Shown: positions 24,470-37,175 of the stretch, one piece after another | Position numbering within the stretch: position 1 is the first letter of the stretch | How the letters are laid out: each line of letters begins with the position of its first letter | NCBI GenBank assembly: GCA_050084515.1 | Contig: CM114273.1 | Coordinates: forward strand, 32,178,001 to 32,242,000 | Reading direction: 5' to 3' | From: Blasia pusilla | Taxonomy: Eukaryota; Marchantiophyta; Marchantiopsida; Blasiales | Length of the DNA: 64,000 bases | Translations under genes and position numbers: made by a program | The notes under the pieces: generated by a model | Told to the model about the DNA's origin: nothing | The model's input: the letters and a program-made list of their open reading frames with translations, nothing else | Database searches by the model: none

Positions 24470-26715
24470 GGAGACTGAGAGAGTAGAGTTACTCTAGTCC
24501 CTATCCCGTTCTCTGCTCAAAGCGTCGTCGCCCGACCTTTCCACCGCTACAACTGCGAATGGCGTGCGAATAGCTGGGTAGCTAGAAGTAGCTAGTGGCC
24601 GGGTAGCTGCCGCGCGAGCCAGCAGCCAGTGACCAGTCCGTAGGTCATTCGGGACCGACGAAGGCACGACGTGGAGAATCTTTAGAGAAGCTGCTAATCT
24701 AGTCGGGATTCGATCGCCCATTTATTTTATTTAGCCGGACAGCGGCGCTGGCGAACGCTGCTAGAGGCTGTTAGCGGCATCGCGAGTTAGGGTTTTCTCC
24801 ACAGAGAGATCGGGGCGACGGAAGGGTGCTAGCTGAAGTGCGGGACAGGGGAGAACGCTCCGATTAACTGGCATTGGCCGAGGGGCGTGCAGGTGTTCGC
24901 CAGGCTACCGAGGCTGCGGGCCGGGTGAGCTTGGGAGCACCGGGCCGGGCGGGGCGGGACGGGGGATGGCGGGGGCGGAATCAATGAGGGTGTGAACCGG
25001 GTGTGCGCTTAGGTTGCGACGAGCGAGACCAGGAGGTGTAGTTGTTGGGCGATACGGATGTGCAGCCAGGAAAGGAGCAGCAGCAGAGGAAGCGCAGGGA
25101 GGGGGGAAAGGAGGGATGGTAGTGGAAATGTCTTTACAGACAGGGAGGAGGCGTCATGGTTCTGATGAGAGGTCTGACTGACTGAAAGACTTTGTCCTGT
25201 CCTGGCCGCTGGCACATCGATGCATGATCCGAGTCATTTACTCACTCGAGCACTGCGGGAAGGGGGTTCAGTTTCACAGCGAGCGAGATCACTTCGAGAA
25301 CCCAGAGCAGACTCATCGCCGAGTGCTCTCCCTGTCTGCTTCCCTCGCTCTCTCAGCAGGAATCTCCTCGGGCTTACGATTGCGTTGCATTTCGAGACGA
25401 GCCCCTTTCTGCGAGCCTTGCACACACGACTGGTAGGGAAGCCTCCTTGTATTGCCGCTAGCGTTCCTTGCCGACAACCCTTGTAGGTTTAGCTTTCCGA
25501 CCTTGTTCCGTCCACCCTTTCGTCCCGTCTCACTGACTCGGTCCTTCCCCCTCACCGCGAGATCTATATGGGTTTGGAGTCTGTGCGAACTCCTCGACTA
25601 ATTCGTCACCTTGAGATCGACTGTCGTTCTTTGCGTTGCGGGATTGGGTGCCTCCTGTAGCCCTCCTTCCACATGCTCGATTCGTACGCAGCTTTCCTAC
25701 CCACGAATGCGGATCGATTATCGTCTCTCGTCCATTCGAGCTGCGTGCATTTTGGCTATATTTTCACAATTGGGATCGGGAGTATATGTGCGTGTTCCCT
25801 GATGGTGGCCTCGAGACTAATACGCCAGTAGTACCTTTGTTTTTCTGTGTTCAGCCTCGGCGTCGTTTCTGGACAGGGCGAGGTTTCCCAGGTTCTACAT
25901 GACAGTGCAGGAGGAATTTTACTCGGAGGGATGAGGCTTTTTGCATTCATGCTCTGGAGAAGTTGAGCTGAGATCTGGGGGCTGTTTGAGGATAGATGAG
26001 TGCGCGGATTTTATGATTGGAAGAGTAGGCGGTGAAGTTGTCATGGTGGGTTTGAATGAGCCTGAGTCGGAGAGTCTGTAACTTGGCCTTCATTCAGATG
26101 CATACGCCTTCGAACACGCAATATATTGTCATCTGACAGCGCACACTGCAGGTACTCCTCTCTCTACGCAGTTCGTTGTAGTGTTCCTCTCTCCCCCTGT
26201 CCATGGGGCCGTGATTGTGATTCAGTGCTACTTTCCAGGTGTCCCCATGGTTCTCGATCTGGTTTTTGTTTAGATGCGCAGCGAGCTGGACTTCACGCCC
26301 CTTGTTACGTGAGAGGAAATGACACCTCGACGTCTAATCTTACCTGTGCTTTGCCTGCATCAAAGTGCTGCCTCTTCTGACTGGTATCGTCTAGGAGGCT
26401 GTACTTGGTTTTCAAGCATTGGTTCTCTTCGTATGAGGAAAGCTTTCCTGATAATTGCCTGTGATTTCTGTGTGTTGTTAATTCAGGAGCCGAAACCTGC
26501 TGGGTGTTTTCAAGGCATGTTCAATCGGAAGAGAGGCATGAGTCGGAGGGGAGACCAGTGGTCAGCGATGGCCCGTGGGATCTTCGTTGACAACGTGACA
26601 GTTGAGCTAGTGTACAGCTACTCGATCGTCCTCGAGGAGAGGATTTTCAGTTAATTAGCTATCAGTTTATATCAGTACTTTGTTCTCAAGCCAGATATTT
26701 CTAGAAGGTGATATC
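24470..26715 (+). other. Long CpG-rich 5' leader (exon/intron)
   Basis: GC- and CpG-rich, with many short frames and none conserved that I can recognise. A strong donor-like GGGTGAGC lies near 24923, and acceptor-like TAATTCAG at 26479-26486, so a leader intron of about 1.5 kb is plausible. The stretch 24941-24978 is a run of G-tracts (possible G-quadruplex). I regard the whole as the untranslated leader of the downstream gene. Confidence 0.4.
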
Positions 26716-27114
26716 ATGACTACCATGAATCACGGGCATCCTACCCATCCAAGGGGCGAGGATGCATATCTTCTTGATTGCTCAAGAGACAGCTTTTCAC
26801 AGTCAGGCTTGCGAAACATCGAAGAGAATCATCCAATGTTAAATTCTGCGCTGACGGCATATGCCGCACCACCAGAGACCCCGCAGGAGCCCATGGAGTT
26901 TCTCTCCCGGTCATGGAGCATATCAGCTATAGACGTCCATCGAGCTCTGGCTCCTGTGGCCAACGAAACTAGAAAGGTGTACGGAGTCGCTGATTTGATG
27001 CATCCGGACACACAACTTGAGACGGCCCCTTTCACGTTTACTCCTCAAGCCACTTCGCAGCTGGTCATGGATCGCATACTGACGTCCGGAACAGTGAGTT
27101 TCTTCCAATGACGC

Positions 27115-27177
<63 letters not shown>

Positions 27178-29713
27178 TCATCGATCCATAATTGATCTCA
27201 TGTGGCCTTCGTTTTGTTTTCCTTGTGCAGGAACTCTCTCCCTTCACCTCCAGAAGGAACTCTCACAGTAGCGGTCCCTTGAGCTTTGTCCACAGCCCGC
27301 CTCTCTCGCCGAGGGGATCTGAGGTCGGTTTCATCTCCAAAACTTGTTGTTCTGGCAGGAGTTGTCGTATATTGTGCGCGCAATTCGCCTGGATTATGAA
27401 CGGATTTCTTTTGCACAGCAATTATGAATTTTTGGCAAACGATTTGGTTCACCGCGAGTTTCAGTAGTTTCGTTAGCTTCCACTCTGTTTGTCATGTGGT
27501 GATCCCGTGGACCACTTGATTCTTTCTCATCGCTTTTTCTGTCTCTGCAGTATCGCCGTCAAAGTTTTAGCCTTGTTCCCAGAGGCAAGTCGATGGGTCG
27601 ATGGATCAAAGACATGAAAGAGAAGAAGAAAGAGTTGAATCGGACTCGCAAAGCACAAGTGCACGCAGCCGTGACGGTTGCTGGGGTCGCAGCCGCCATA
27701 GCTGCTGTCGCCGCGGCCACCGCAGCCTCGTCCACGGATGAGCAGAGCACCAGAACTGCCATGGCCATGGCCTCTGCCGCAGCACTTGTAGCTGCCCAGT
27801 GCGTTGAGGTCGCAGAAAGCCTGGGCGCAGATCGCGAACAGATGGCCGCCGTTGTTAGCTCTGCCGTAAGTGTCAAGAGCGCAGGGGACATCCTTACCCT
27901 CACCGCGGCTGCCGCTACCGGTACTTAACTCATTCTTATAGAGTTGTTGGACTTGTCTTGACCGCAAGCGAGTATCAGAGGATGGCGTAGAATGTGCTCG
28001 TTCTGTGCTCGTTCCCGAGCAAACTCCTCGGTTTCCTTCGTATTCAGATAGTTGTGTAGATCAGTTTCGTGAGTAGATGTTGTCAGCTTTCCTCGTTGGG
28101 AAGTAGCTTTGATACACTCCCTCTTATCTGGATCTAGAAACTAAATCTGTTGCGTTGTGCACCCATTATACGTGCTGCAGTCTGTCGGAACTTCAAGCCA
28201 TTATTTCTGATTTGATTCTGCATTATCTGCGTGTTGTGCAGCCTTGAGAGGAGCAGCGACGTTGAAACAAAGGACGCTGAAGGATGCACGCAATGTAGCT
28301 GCTGTAATGCCATATGAGCGCAGTATCGCCTGTCAGTCTTCCATAGGCTACGCGAGCGACTACATCGACGAAGACAGTGAGATGGAATACAGCACCCATG
28401 AGATTCTTTCTAGAGGCGCAGAGTTCCTGAAGCGTACCAGAAATGGTGAGCGGATTCAATTTAAGAGGGTATTGTGGAGCCCGTGTGATTTCATGCTAAG
28501 AATAGCCCTACTGGGGCCAGGATTGAGACTTGAGATTGGGTTCGATTCCGGCAGGGAGGCTTTGAGGAAATCCCCTTGCTTGTTATCTGAAGGGTGTTCT
28601 TTCGTATTACAGGAGAGCTTCAATGGAGGCACGTGTTTGTATATCTTAACAAGCAGGGCCAGGTACATCCCGGGTACCTTGTGCAGACTTATTTGTGCTG
28701 GACGGTGATTAGCCAACCGTCAGTGTCGCTTTTTTGAGGATTGATTTGACAGAGTTTCGCATCGCTAGGATTGTCCGACGTTTTCTCCATCCTTCAACCA
28801 GTTGAAAGGAATGATCTCATCATTTAGTTTGACAACCCTCTTCCATTGGAAAGCTCTTTCGCAAGAGAGCAATGTAGTTTTTTAATTTGTGAATGATTTC
28901 TGACTGTTTAATGCCCTCCTCAGTTGAAATTTTACTTGCCAAGAGATGAACAAGATGGTAATTGTGGATAATGGTTCAGTTGTTACATAGCTCTCGTCTG
29001 GTATATCCAAACATTATACTGACCCGTTCTGATGTCCCTCACAGGTTGTTCTGAAACTCCAAAGTAAGATTATTGGTGGAGCCCTGAAGAAGAACAAAAA
29101 AAGTGAGCTGATATCTATGCCCTTATCACGTACTTGAAAAGAGAGGGCTTGGGTTTTTGTCAGCGTTTTTAGATGTTTTAGACGTGTCTTGCATCCTTCG
29201 TTACAGTCCTTCTGGGAATCATTTATGCCTATGGTTTAGCTAAACATGTGTTCCAACCGTTTTAGTTAGGGTATGCAACCGTTGTAAACAGAAATCTGAA
29301 TGGAAGGGGAGTCAGTTAGAAGATAATCAACCGAATGTAGCCAAATCAAGAGCTCCATGAAGATTAGAGGGCACATACTCATATGAGCTTAGGGAACAAA
29401 TTTGAGTTCAATCTAGTCCACAAGGTAATGCTCGTGCATAACCTTGTGGACTCCGGTCTCCACTCTTCACCACTTCTAGCTTATTTTTCTATTCTTGTTT
29501 CTTGTGTCAGGTCTAGTGCTACATGTTTACCCGGATATTCCGGCATGGCCAGGGAGGCAACTCCTGGATATGGGAGATCAACGAAGATATTTCGCACTGA
29601 AAACCACGAGGGGAGATGTGGAGTTCGAATGTAAAAGTGTGCAAGAGCACCAACTGTGGACTGAGGGTGTAAATCGCTTGCTATGTCTGTCTAAAAGGTA
29701 TTGTCAAAGATAG
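26716..29713 (+). CDS. VAN3-binding protein / FORKED-like (PH domain)
   Basis: Coding exons: 26716-27093, 27231-27323, 27551-27920, 28242-28445, 28613-28662, 29045-29102, 29511-29713. All introns are GT-AG, the phases agree, and the product is 451 aa. The family (plant auxin-canalisation domain plus PH_2) binds phosphoinositides and the ARF-GAP VAN3 and helps vein patterning through vesicle traffic and PIN placement. Residues 63-72 hold the family motif [10 protein letters not shown]. Residues about 175-280 are a long alanine-rich helical region ([14 protein letters not shown], then [33 protein letters not shown]). Residues about 349-448 are the PH domain ([41 protein letters not shown]). The start is the ATG at 26716, because the in-frame codon at 26680 is TTG. 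A last extra exon after 29700 is possible but not needed. Confidence 0.92.
27121..27174 (+). repeat. (GA)n microsatellite in intron 1
   Basis: Pure GA tract of about 27 units inside the first coding-region intron, 27 bp after the donor site. Its length could affect splicing, but the sequence alone does not show this. Confidence 0.97.
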
Positions 29714-32700
29714 TAGTAACCCTTGCAGAAATAGTTATGTCTATTCTGATTTGTCACTTATTCATCTCTTAGGGTACTACTATGTAAATTCTGATGAGTA
29801 GAGATGGTACAGCCTTATCTACCTTTTTATTCTCTTCTCTTTTAATGAGAAGGAAAGAAGGCCTAGGCCGCAGTTCTTCATAGTCTGATGTCTTGCAGTG
29901 ATCCGAAGGCACCGCTCCTTTCATCTAAGGTTTGTTGTGTACATAGCAAACCGTAATTCTAGTTTGGAATGTAGGTGGTGCATTCCTGTATAGACATTGC
30001 CGCTTGCCTGGCTCCCTTTGACGTCTGTGACAAAAATCGAATCGTCTTCTGCTGCAAATTTCTCATCAATGTTTTCCCACCCTGCGTTCCGTTGGAGGAG
30101 ATGAAGCAGCTTCATCTTGTTCTACTTCGTACAGTGTGAAGATGCATTCTTGTCTTCGTGTGAATGGAGGTAGGGTGTAGCAAAATGAAGTGAACCTCAT
30201 CCAAAGGTCGTTTGGTCCTACTCCGTTAGAACTACATGCCTCACTCTTGGTCGAGCAACTCTGTTCAATCAGTGTGGCATGTGGAGTCGTAACTTAACAC
30301 AATCGAGTCCTCCTGTATCCTCCATGCCTTGGCAGCGGAGGATTAGCTTAGGTTACATGTTTCTCAGAACTTTGGGATCGATTTTGATAGTTTGGATTGA
30401 AAATCTCGTGGCCATTGACCTCTGATTATATCAAAGCGTCGCCAATTAAGTGGCGGGCATGAGAGTTTAAGTATGTGTACGTGCTTGATGTGTGTCTTGA
30501 CTGATCGTCGTGTCTTCTTTCGACATTATAGGAAGTACGGGTTCAACACGTGAGTGATCGAGGCTTGTCGCAGGAAAGAGGCCCCGAGTGTCTCATGGTT
30601 CTCGGAATATGGAGCCTGACACATAGAATACATGAGCGAAAAATCGCCAAAATACCGGAATCTCCAGGTGGAAGAGATTTGAGTCGTCTCTCGGATGAGG
30701 TTCACAACTTCATTTGAGTTCCCATTACGTCCTAGAAAGGACGTAACCCAGGAGGGCGCGGCTTGTCTATGATGAGATGCATGCTGGGCCCGTCTCGGCA
30801 GGAGGATGTACACCAGGAAGAGGAGCTCGGAAGAAGTTGCGAGGAAAGAAGATTGAAAGTCTCAACCGTGTGTACACATTCGGAATTGAGATGTAGGACT
30901 ACCGAGCGTGGAGCTCTCTGAGAGAACACCACGAGATGGCCGAGAGGGAAGTCTTGCAGCCGTGGATCAGTTGCATGTGACAGCAGCACCTAAAATCATC
31001 GCACTCTATCGAAAGTAGCCACTCCTCTCGGTGGTGAATCCACAAGAGTCCCACACTGGAAACCACACGTGACCACAAATACAGGCCGCACAACTCGGCC
31101 GCCACAACACCGGGAAACATCCCTCCCTACATGTAAGGTCTTAGCAGGGTTCCTCGAGTGCACCCATATCGGAATGGGTCCCAATACCCCAACGATTCCA
31201 CACTGGTTTCTCTGCCGGGATATGATTCTCGATCCGTGTCTCAGTGCAATGCATCTGTCGCGATGAATCTGGGACTGACCGACTGCTGTGACGAAATTTG
31301 CATGTCTAAGTTTGCTCCAATTTTTCAGCAGGATGGGAGGATTTGTTGACTAGGACCTAAACACCACAGACCGATGAAGGATACTTAGTCGGAGGTTGAG
31401 ATAGCATGACTCGTCGTTCGAAACATTGTAGACTGCGTGAGGTAAAATTTGCGTGCTGCTACGCCTGCGAATTTCGCTTTGCGAGCTGTAAACGTCCGAC
31501 CATGATTTCTCCGGTGGGGGAAAGTCTTCAGTACAAGGAAGTTGCGAAAGAATCTATCTGGCCGATCACTTAGGTTTTCCTCTCGTGAACATAGTAGGTT
31601 GGCCGTAGAGGGGCGTGTCTCTATTTATGGAAGAATCTGGCAGGTTCTTTAGTACAATCTGGTGCATATCAGTTGTAGGCACGCGTTGCAATAGCATGTA
31701 AGGTTGTCGAGGGCATTGGCAATCCAGTACGCAGATCGAGGCGTGATTCATTTACATGTATCATAAGCTGCATGGTGTTGGTAACCCTAACTCACGCCAA
31801 GCATTTAGAAGAATTCTCCTAAGATATTGGCACATTGTAAGAAACTGCATCACACTCGTAGGCTTCAAACCGTGAGCGTGTAGTACTTCCATGGATTCGT
31901 CCAGTTGCACGATTCCATGCATTTGTGGTTTTATCTCACGCAAGCACGTTCACTGTCTTGCCTTGCCTTGGACCACACATCATGCATGCCGAGTGGGGTG
32001 GGGGGTGCGGTATTGTCCTCACGCAAGCGCTTGGATTTTGGTGTTGCCATGCTTGTGCTCGGTTCTGTGACTCTGCTCCGGATGGTAAATCCCCATTGCA
32101 ATCCGGGAGAAGGTTCGAGCGTCTCCTCCTCCTTCGAGCGATTAAAGGCCGGTGCCCAACTACTGGCAACACCCCGTTTGACATGTCACGTCCGGCAGAA
32201 GCAAGCTTGTTAGATTACAAGCCCTGATGGTGCGAAGCATTTTAATACGCCGCATCCGAGTTCGGATGGTACCGATTCAGTAGAGAACTCTTGGAAGATA
32301 AATCGTCGACAAGTATCTTCTAACCACATGTCTAAAAGACCTTGTAAGCCCACGGAGAACCTTCCTCCCGAGTACGCCCGCCCACGCCTCAGTGCGTGGA
32401 CATGTACCCATTCTCGTACGAGGTGAGAGTTGAGTTTCGAGAGGGCGTGGCGGTAGTAATGCGTCTGAGTTCCTGCCTGCTACCGCGTAGACCTGCAGGG
32501 ACTCCTGTAACATACAGTGCCTGTACCTACTATCTATTGAGGTTCATCCTTCTGTATTTACTAGGTGTCCTCGTTTGGTTGGTTTACTCTTTATCGTCTC
32601 AAAGTAGTTGTTTAGCAAGTCCTGACGTCTGTGTGTTCGCTGCACACAATGTCAGATTGGGTGCCCGTTGTGATGCAGTCTGCGAGGGCGATGAGTTTGA

Positions 32701-34500
32701 TGAAATGCACAGCGAGTCGACATCTTAGTCATACAATAACAAACCCTGTAGATGATACGAGCGAGGACAACCTCACATCTGGCGTCTTAACTCACCCGCT
32801 CCTAGCATGTCATCGCATTCAAATGAACGCCATCTTTGGATTGGTGCAGATTCGTCGAGAAAGTACCCAAAGAGGTGAAATACTCTATCGTACAAGAGGC
32901 TCGATAACTATGCCGTGGTCTCTCCCAAATGAAACGCGTGCGCGACGGTGATAGTGAAGTGGCCCCGGAAACGCGACTGCACGGATGCTCAGGAGAGGAG
33001 AGATTGGGCGTAAGCTGTCACAGCTCAACTGAACCGAACTATAAGTTCAAATGTATTATTAAAGGAAATCATCATATCACTAAACGATTATAATGAACAG
33101 CGTATAAAACTGCTCATTTTTATTATGATCTCATTAAACTTCAGTTCCAAAGACAATTGTACTTCAATTAGGCGAAGGCTCTAAACGACCAAAATGGTTT
33201 GAGAAGCAATAATAGTAATCGTATTTGAATGGGCCACATGAAATTGAATGGAAGCTTAGAATTAATCTTATCCAAATGAGTACCTAAATTTCGGACAAGG
33301 AGACTAGAATTAGCCACTTTGGAAGTGGTTGTCATTAATCATCAAAATCAAGTGTTTTTCCGTTTTAGATCTCAAAAGTTAAACGCATGTCCAATGGACT
33401 ATCCATTAACATTACCCAATGAATTGAGTCGCAAATTACCGGTAGGAGATTAACACATCAATCTTTGCTTTTTAAGGAATATATTGAACCTCCCTCATGG
33501 AAGTATCATAATTCCTGCTCCACAAATTTAAAATGTAAGTGTGGGAGCAAGCATCTTTTATAAATTATATGAGTAAAGTCTTTAACATTTTTCAGAAATT
33601 GAAGATGTTTTGACACATCAATCTCTCTCTCTCTCATAGAATGCAATGACAATAACAATTTTAAAAAAAAAGAAAGAATTCTATTGTTCTCTTATAACAT
33701 GCTATTGAGACTTGTAGAAATATGAGTGAGAGTGACGAAAAATGCACGAATCTATTAAAGTCATATCCTTGGTATTTCATTATTGTTACTACTCAATAAG
33801 GTCTCTTAAATTCTATGTGATGGAATTCTTATCTTTTGGGAGCAAGGACAAATTATTGTAATTCAAATATAATTGAGTATTTTCCTTTCCCTTTTGCTAT
33901 GCACTCTATCTTTTGGATTAATAGTTTCTCTTTAGACTTATGCATTTGGGTTTCTTGTACTATTGCTTTGCGAGTGTATTACAAGTGTTGATTACGCTAG
34001 TTTGTTGCAAGTGAAGAGCGATATGTGAGAACCTTCAAAATATTTTGCGAGTTTTTAGACTTGCAAAGCATTTGTAAAAAACTAGTGTGGTGGCCCCATA
34101 ATGGTTTTTGCAACTAATTGTCTGGATTAAAAGAAATTCATCCAATACGCATGTTGATCATGTTTAGTGTTCCTAAGTGGATGAACCTGTAATTACAAAG
34201 TAATGCATTTCTTTCTTTTCGAAAGAGTCTTAGGTAGAAAAATGCAGCGTTGTTGATTCATATGAGAGATCAAAGATGGAATGGCACCATTTTCGTTGTT
34301 GCTTACAGACACATAAATGAGTTGAAGTGGCCATGTCTATTTTTGAATTACTGAAGAGTTGTTAGAGTGGCGTTGTGCTTAATAAAATTGAGTTTAATGA
34401 ATGAAGGCAATGATCTGAATTTCTAACAATGAAGATGATTCAAATGGGTTACAACAGGAAAATGTTGTGATATTTCTTGCCTTGTCACGAAAATAATCAC
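29714..34500. other. Intergenic, no gene recognised
   Basis: To about 32950 this is mixed-composition, CpG-containing DNA with many short frames on both strands and no recognisable domain. The first few hundred bases should include the 3' untranslated region of the upstream gene. From 32960 to 34500 it is AT-rich, with the TTGCGAGT/TTGCAAGT words at 33940-34100. Confidence 0.4.
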
Positions 34501-37175
34501 GGATGTAACTACAGGGCTGGCGCATGCTTTGCATTCATGAATAGTAATAGGATTAAGAGAAAGCACATCTGTGTGTGAGGTGGTTCTTTGGGGAAAGGCT
34601 GGGCATAGAGTAGATAAAAAATTGAAGAGTAGAGAAAAGCAAACCAGGAGATAAAAGCTTCCAACAAACTAACGAGTAGCAGCCGGTACATAATTCCCAA
34701 TCTGAACAACATTAGAATAAGGATATGAGCATACAATGAAGGAAGAGTATGATTAAACCTCTCTCTACAAATAACGTGGTGACAATTATGAACACAATCA
34801 ACACAACATAAATGTGTGATGAAACACAACAACATGTAATCGATCAATGAAAATGCTCACGTTGTACGCTGTGATGAAAGAAGTCCAACTGTACAAAAAA
34901 CTTAACCGTCCATATGAGATCCTAGATTTATGCAAACTTACAAAAGTATCCATGCAAGAGTGTTGCGCTCTTGTGTTCGGATCAAAATATGAGTTAATGT
35001 GCCATAAAGAAATACCATGGAACTAATCCTCATCCAAAGGTAAATCTCTTCTAAAATGCTTTACAGCTGCTAGAGTCTCTTCGCTAAATGAAGGGGTCTT
35101 GTCAAGGATTCCGACAAGTGCCTTTGCGGAGTTTCACAAATTCCTCAATTCCGCCTCAATTCTAGCTAGCTTGTGAAGGTATGTAATGAACAAACTTTGC
35201 ATGAGTTCCAAATCTGGAGTCCATCTTCTCTTTCGCGAGGCATGAGGGCTACTAGAACCTACAACGGTTGAAGATGAATGCTGATGCGCAACGGCATCGA
35301 TGGAAAGATTGCGCTCTTGTTGCCCGGATTGGGCATCCGCCTCCTTCCCCCACGCATTTTGAACAGACAAAAATAAATGCAATAAAAAGTGAAGACAACA
35401 AATTGTAACGTTAAGGAAATGAAGTGAATCAAATGAAAGAGGAAGTCGGAAAAAGAAGACTCACATCGAGTGGAGGAAGTACCATGGCTTCTACAGATTG
35501 CACGACTGTACAACAAACAGGGATGAGGATGAACAGATGACGGCGATCACATAAAGAGTGGCACAAAATTGATATGAGTGGAGGCCCATCAAGCATTTAT
35601 ATGTTTGAGATTAGGTCAACCTTAGTCGTGAGCGGACAGGATTAAATCTGTCAGCAGTAGAACTGGGTAGTGAAACTACCCAATAGGAAAAAGACATAGC
35701 CTACATGAACTCGATACAAGGTTGAGGCCAACATATTTATCGGACTCCAAGACTTAAAATGTGATCGAAGAAATCGAATGTGAATTTGATTGAGTCGAAA
35801 ATGAAAATATATGAAGTGATTCAGACGATTTCAAAAAAACTTAACACGAAACACTAAGAGAAACCAACATCGCTCTCTCATAACACTCTGAAAGAGCTTT
35901 ACTACAACACTATCATGGAATAAATCCAAATCCTCTATGTCGTTTGGTTGTTGACATAAAAGAATCAGATGTAGTGGATGGTTCCGACTGTGAACTAAGT
36001 CTAACCGTATAATCATTGGTACAAGGTTGTAAAGCAGAACTAATGGGCTTTGTGTCTGGACCAAGATCTTCTAAGTCGTCAAGATTAATCACATTGTGTG
36101 ACTGGGTGTCTGGCTGGATATTCAACAACAAGCCATTTCTTTTTTCTTCATGCATTTTTTAAAGCATAATCATTGCTTGGGTTGATGTTAAGTCTATAAT
36201 AACATCCATGGGTACAAAAAAAATGTATCTGAGTTCTGTAAGTTGTGGAAGCATGATACTTCCTATCACTGCAGTAAGCTCCTTAGTGGCCTGAGCTTTT
36301 GTAAGATTTTGTTCATTGAACTGTATTCCTATCAATTCCAGAGTTTCCTTCTGAATTCCTGCAATACATGATAAAGAGAGTTTAACCTGGAGTTTCACAA
36401 GAATGGAATCAACAAGCAGAAAAGAAGAAGTTAACAACTCTTACCAATTGTTGGAGGAGCATTGCATTCATCCCTGAACATTGCATCCCATGACTTTTAG
36501 TCATCTATCATCTTGAAAATTCCCTCTTTGTAATACCATCTTGCCATGTGCTTGGAAGGATATCCATATTGTCAGCGTATCTAATTTGCAACAAAGAAAG
36601 CTGTGTGAGCACAACTTGTTGTGGCTGTGTGTCTCCACGAATCTCTTGTAGCAACAGTTTAGCAAACTCACCACTCAATGTTGGGGCCTGCAAGATACAA
36701 AGACAAGACATTAAATGAAGATAGGAAGGGGCATGTTGGCTACTCCCAGTAGTGTGGATGACAGATTACTGAAACTAGAAAGGGAGTAAGGTTGAACTGT
36801 ACAAACTGAAAAAGGTAGGAGATCTGACAGGAATGCTTACTTTACAAGTAGGAAGACTTGTTATTGAAGGCAGTCCTATACTAGCTGAAAGCTTATCCAA
36901 CGTGGAATTGTGAAGGTGACTTGTAGTCAATTGTACATCTTTTGTGCTTAATAAGTCTGAGCTGGATGAACTCCCAGGTCCATAGACACTTGAAATCTGA
37001 TTAGTCTTGTCATCATCGTCAGAGAAGTAAAGAGGATGTGCCAGAGACTTTCTGTTGGTTGTCATTGATGAAATCTGAAAGGTTCAGTTATTGTTGGATG
37101 TTTGACATAACTTGCTGGCTCTTGACCATGTACCAAGAAATCTGATGGGGCTAGTTTGCCTAAAATTCTCAGGTT
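34500..37175 (-). other. Possible 3' part of the Helitron, unidentified
   Basis: Several minus-strand frames follow the helicase (36775-37065, 36508-36711, 36159-36437, 35913-36155, 35134-35382, 34509-34847). They are in the right place for the 3' end of the Helitron or for captured gene fragments; some are bounded by plausible splice sites. Example strings are LSGEFAKLLLQEIRGDTQPQ and RKRRWTPDLELMQSL. I do not recognise them and found no RPA-type domain. The 3' hairpin and CTRR terminus were not located. Confidence 0.3.

Noticed and set aside
28244-28708. 154-codon plus frame within the VAN3-binding-protein gene
   Set aside because: It is exon 4 read through its intron; the splice donor at 28446 and the next exon at 28613 explain the coding.
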